A stretch of 64,000 nt of DNA, from positions 8,028 to 72,027 of the forward strand of contig CAKTVV010000016.1 of assembly GCA_934630515.1 (NCBI GenBank), given 5' to 3'. Source of the stretch: an uncultured Eubacteriales bacterium (GTDB taxonomy: Bacteria > Bacillota > Clostridia > Oscillospirales > Acutalibacteraceae). A program made the position numbers and the translations under genes. The notes beneath the pieces were generated by a model. It saw nothing but the letters and a program-made list of their open reading frames with translations. It searched no databases and was not told the DNA's origin. The stretch's first letter is position 1; the number at the start of each line of letters is the position of its first letter. This document shows, one piece after another, positions 61,466-64,000 of this stretch.

Positions 61466-62800
61466 TCAGCCCTTGACCCGGATGGTGATTTCGGAGGCGG
61501 TCACGCTCTCCACGATGCCGTCAACCGACGAATGAATATTGGCAGAGATCACTCCGCTGGCAGCCGCCACACACTGACCGGCTGCCACCGCATCGCCTGC
61601 CGCCACCTGCGCCGTCGCCGGAGCACCCACATGCTGCCGCAACGGCAGACGAATGACCGAAGGCTTATATTCCTCTGCAATAAATTCCGGGATACCGGTA
61701 TCAAACTCCGCCACTCCGATACGCTGCATAAAGCGCTCGCTGGGCAGCATCCGGAAGTCCCGATCTGGGTCGGGGGTCAACGTCTCACCCTTATACTGAT
61801 ACCGCAACTTGTTCTTTGCCAAGATCCCCTTGACCTGCTGATACACCCGGCGAGGACTGATGCCCTGACAGCAGGCGGTCAGCTCGCATACGCCGCAGCC
61901 GCAGCACACCGACGCCTCCAAAAAGCTCTCCGGGTTCTCCTCAATCATCGACAGCGAATTCCGCACGATCCGATGCGGACGCAGCGGATAGCCGATCAGC
62001 GCCCGGGGACACATATCGGAGCAAATGCTGCACTGACAGCAATTAGCAGAAGCGTGTGTCATCACGGTGCGGTTATTGGCCAGCTTGCTGCGGATCGCCG
62101 GAGCCATTTTAGGCAGAACCAGCAACCCCTTGGTGGTTTTGGTAATGACCGCTTTTTCCGGATCGATGATCGGTCCCATTGCCGGGCCTCCATCGATCAT
62201 CACGCAATCCTCCGGCACGGAAAATCCGTAGCGATCCATCAGCTCCCGCACCGGCGTACCGACCGGAACCACTGTTACAAAGGGGTGGGGCACCTTTCCG
62301 TTGACGGTGACCCATTTACGGATCACCGGCGTCCCCTCCCGCACAGCGTGGCAGACGTTATAAAGAGTTTCGGCATTCATCACGATCACGCCAACCGTCA
62401 GCGGCAGCTGTCCGGGCGGTACGATCCGTCCCAGCGCCTGATAGATCAGAATGACCTCGTCGCCCATGGGATACACATTCGGCAGGCATTTGACCGCCAC
62501 ATGCGGCGACAGCGGCTGTCCATCGGTCAGGCCCAGCCGCTCAGCGGTGTGCAGCTTGACCCCCAGCAGCGACCGCTTCATGCCGGTAGCCTCCAGCACA
62601 TACTCCGCACCGGCCGCCACATCCTCCAGATGCCGTTTCATCAGTGTATAATCCGAATAAAGCAGCGGCTCACATTCCGCCGCATTGATCATCAGCGTGT
62701 CGGCGCCCTCCGCCAGCTTTACCGCCGACGGAAATCCGGCACCGCCGGCGCCGACGCAGCCCGCATCGGTTATGATCTTTTTAAGTTCATCCAGTGTCAT
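61466..62800 (-). CDS. pduS: PduS/RnfC-like Fe-S flavoprotein reductase
   Basis: 444 residues from ATG 62800 (GGTGAGG). Flavin-binding GAGGAGFPSAVKL near residue 17-29, an SLBB region, two ferredoxin-type clusters (CCQCSICSDMCP and CCGCGVCELTACC) and a C-terminal RnfC barrel-sandwich domain (about 370-440). PduS reduces cobalamin in B12-dependent BMCs; PduS homologues also occur in glycyl-radical BMCs, where their job is less clear. Confidence 0.92.
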   Translation of the reverse strand: MTLDELKKIITDAGCVGAGGAGFPSAVKLAEGADTLMINAAECEPLLYSDYTLMKRHLEDVAAGAEYVLEATGMKRSLLGVKLHTAERLGLTDGQPLSPHVAVKCLPNVYPMGDEVILIYQALGRIVPPGQLPLTVGVIVMNAETLYNVCHAVREGTPVIRKWVTVNGKVPHPFVTVVPVGTPVRELMDRYGFSVPEDCVMIDGGPAMGPIIDPEKAVITKTTKGLLVLPKMAPAIRSKLANNRTVMTHASANCCQCSICSDMCPRALIGYPLRPHRIVRNSLSMIEENPESFLEASVCCGCGVCELTACCQGISPRRVYQQVKGILAKNKLRYQYKGETLTPDPDRDFRMLPSERFMQRIGVAEFDTGIPEFIAEEYKPSVIRLPLRQHVGAPATAQVAAGDAVAAGQCVAAASGVISANIHSSVDGIVESVTASEITIRVKG

Positions 62801-62816
62801 TGTGTGTCCCTCACCT

Positions 62817-63077
62817 TTAGTTGGCATTTTCATCCACAATACCGACAATCACTGCATCCGTAGGCGCAGCGGTATTATCCAGCGCCAGCCGGGCACCGCT
62901 GCCGGTGGTGATCAGCACCCGTTCGCCGATACCGGCGCCCACGCTGTCGATCGCTACCAAATATTTGTCCGTTTCCACGGTGTTCTCAATCAGGCGAACC
63001 TCCAAGATCTTGGAGCCGACCAACTTATCATTTTTACGGGTGGACACGATGTGTCCCACCACTTTGCCCATCAGCAT
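62817..63077 (-). CDS. BMC pentameric vertex protein (EutN/PduN/CcmL)
   Basis: 86 residues: MGKVVGHIVSTRKND start, LVAIDSVGAGIGERVLITTGSGA core, DAVIVGIVDE end, all typical of BMC-P proteins that cap the shell vertices. SD AAGGCGG. Confidence 0.93.
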   Translation of the reverse strand: MLMGKVVGHIVSTRKNDKLVGSKILEVRLIENTVETDKYLVAIDSVGAGIGERVLITTGSGARLALDNTAAPTDAVIVGIVDENAN

Positions 63078-63108
63078 ATGTATTTCCGCCTTTCTGTGTT
63101 CCGGTTGC

Positions 63109-63768
63109 TCAGCGCTTTACTAGACGCACCTTACCGCCGCAGGGCAGCCCCACCGCATTAGCGTCATCGGTATCGACGTGCATCTCCAGTCGAAAATCCG
63201 GATGCACACGCACCTGCACGTCATACCACTTGGTGCGCCGCTCGCCGTCATCGACCTCCACATCCACATATTCGCCGTCGCTGACACCGAAATGTCGGCC
63301 ATCCTCCGGGCTCATATGAATATGCCGGTTGGCAATGATGCAGCCCTCCGGAATGCTGATGACACCCTTCGGTCCCACGATCGTAATCGGCGCAGAGCCG
63401 GCGATCTTACCGGATTCCCGCACCGGCGCCTTGACCTTGAGAGTATAGGAATCCGTGCGGGAGATCTCCACCTGTGTCGCCTTACGCACCGGACCCAGTA
63501 CCCGCACCTTTTCAATGGCTCGCATGGACGGTCCCACCAGCGTCAGCTGCTCCTTGCAGGCATATTGTCCCGGCTGGGACAGCTCCTTCATCGGCTGCAG
63601 CTCATAGCCCTTGCCGAACAGGATCTCCACATCCGCCGCAGTCAGATGGATATGCCGGTTGGAAACGCCCACCGGGATCAGATCCGCAGACTCGGAAACT
63701 ACATGTACACCCTGCTTCTCTAAGGCGGAGCGCACCGCCGCCGTGATAACAGAAGAATCCAATGCCAT
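63109..63768 (-). CDS. pduL: Phosphate propanoyltransferase PduL
   Basis: 219 residues from ATG 63768 (AAGGAGTGG). Two metal-binding NRHIH motifs (residues 37-42 and 147-152) in twin beta barrels. It converts acyl-CoA to acyl-phosphate and recycles CoA inside the microcompartment. The N-terminal helix (SSVITAAVRSALEK) has the look of an encapsulation peptide. Confidence 0.94.
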   Translation of the reverse strand: MALDSSVITAAVRSALEKQGVHVVSESADLIPVGVSNRHIHLTAADVEILFGKGYELQPMKELSQPGQYACKEQLTLVGPSMRAIEKVRVLGPVRKATQVEISRTDSYTLKVKAPVRESGKIAGSAPITIVGPKGVISIPEGCIIANRHIHMSPEDGRHFGVSDGEYVDVEVDDGERRTKWYDVQVRVHPDFRLEMHVDTDDANAVGLPCGGKVRLVKR

Positions 63769-63862
63769 AATTTCCACTCCTTAATTCTTGGTCTCTGCAT
63801 AGCGTAAAGCAACAAAACCCGTCGAACGCATTTCACTGCTTTACGGTATGCACTGCACCCGC

Positions 63863-63904
63863 ATCCCCCGCCGCACCAAATTTTTGGTGCGGCGGGAACG
63901 GATG
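63863..63904 (-). promoter_or_regulatory. Very stable intercistronic hairpin after the BMC shell gene
   Basis: A perfect 14-bp stem (63867-63880 with 63883-63896), extendable by CATCC/GGATG outside, lies between the shell-protein stop and pduL. There is no T-run on the minus strand. It may protect the 3' end of the upstream shell mRNA, giving more shell hexamer than enzymes. The rest of 63769-63924 shows only the pduL SD. Confidence 0.6.
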
Positions 63905-63924
63905 TCCTTTTCCTGTGCCCGTGC

Positions 63925-64000
63925 TTATTTCAGCGTGGGCAGCAGCTTCTCCACATCGGCGTGGGGACGGGGGATCACATGGGTGGCAATGACTTCGCCC
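63925..64000 (-). CDS. BMC hexameric shell protein, C-terminal end (partial)
   Basis: The last 24 codons before the TAA at 63927-63925 read GEVIATHVIPRPHADVEKLL and end PTLK. The HVIPRPHADVEK motif is the C-terminal signature of PduA/PduJ/EutM BMC-H proteins, which tile the facets of the shell. The 5' part is outside the window. It is upstream of pduL in the same transcript direction. Confidence 0.9.
   Translation of the reverse strand, partial: GEVIATHVIPRPHADVEKLLPTLK

Noticed and set aside
61532..62863. 443-codon plus-strand frame across pduS
   Set aside because: Shadow of pduS; rich in His, Arg and Gln from reverse-complement codon bias, and has no SD.
1..64000. CRISPR arrays, tRNA/rRNA genes, insertion sequences
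   Set aside because: No regularly spaced repeats, tRNA cloverleaf motifs, rRNA sequence or transposase genes were found on reading both strands.

Overview
This window is the chromosome of a spore-forming, Gram-positive clostridial bacterium, most likely a gut member of the Oscillospiraceae/Ruminococcaceae. The evidence is a GC-rich genome (around 57% by eye) with clean sigma-A promoters and strong Shine-Dalgarno (SD) sites, a T-box leader, sporulation and germination genes (cwlD, spoVAC, spoVAD, a SleC-type cortex-lytic protein, spoVB), Firmicute-type synteny (mltG next to a U32 protease; yggS-sepF-ylmH-divIVA; miaB-ylbF-mutS-mutL-miaA) and an IreB protein. No tRNA, rRNA, CRISPR array, prophage or insertion sequence was seen. 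GTG and TTG starts are common, so many starts here were set from SD position rather than from the longest reading frame.

Layout. 1-1.2 kb: tail of an unidentified gene, a 13-bp palindrome and a Xer-type tyrosine recombinase. 1.3-8.2 kb (minus): thyX-tmk-DJ-1-5-formyl-THF cyclo-ligase-mltG, an internal hairpin, then a U32 protein and a penicillin-binding protein. 8.2-13.5 kb (plus): a phenylalanine T-box with pheST, ireB plus a small unknown gene, and a TVP38-family membrane protein. 13.6-17.7 kb (minus): potABCD behind a structured leader that appears able to hide the potA SD. 17.8-22.1 kb (plus): a cassette in which the SleC cortex-lytic enzyme appears split into a separate pro-domain protein and a catalytic protein, with a third peptidoglycan-binding protein and a SpoVB-type flippase. 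22.2-34.2 kb (minus): cell-wall, DNA repair and nucleotide genes (LCP ligase, coaD, rsmD, galM, comEA, radA, cwlD, rpiB, fabG, dCMP deaminase, mutY, upp, tsaB, tsaE). 34.3-38.3 kb: rodA facing rlmA, a small cysteine-containing membrane protein, and spoVAC-spoVAD without spoVAE. 38.4-44.3 kb (minus): a complete oligopeptide ABC transporter operon. 44.5-47.2 kb (plus): prfB without a programmed frameshift, tcdA and a hydrolase. 47.2-60.1 kb (minus): a division, translation and repair cluster read from one promoter in front of miaB. 60.2-64 kb (minus): a histidine phosphatase and the 3' end of a bacterial microcompartment (BMC) locus (hexameric shell protein, pduL, a pentamer gene, pduS, pduT) whose signature enzymes lie beyond base 64000.

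How the parts work together: much of the window builds, remodels or dismantles the envelope (penicillin-binding protein, MltG, RodA, LCP, SepF, DivIVA, LspA) and the spore (CwlD makes the cortex mark that SleC-type enzymes need; SpoVAC/AD move dipicolinate). The most unusual points are the split SleC cassette, the pot leader, the incomplete spoVA locus and the BMC locus with its strong hairpin after the shell gene.
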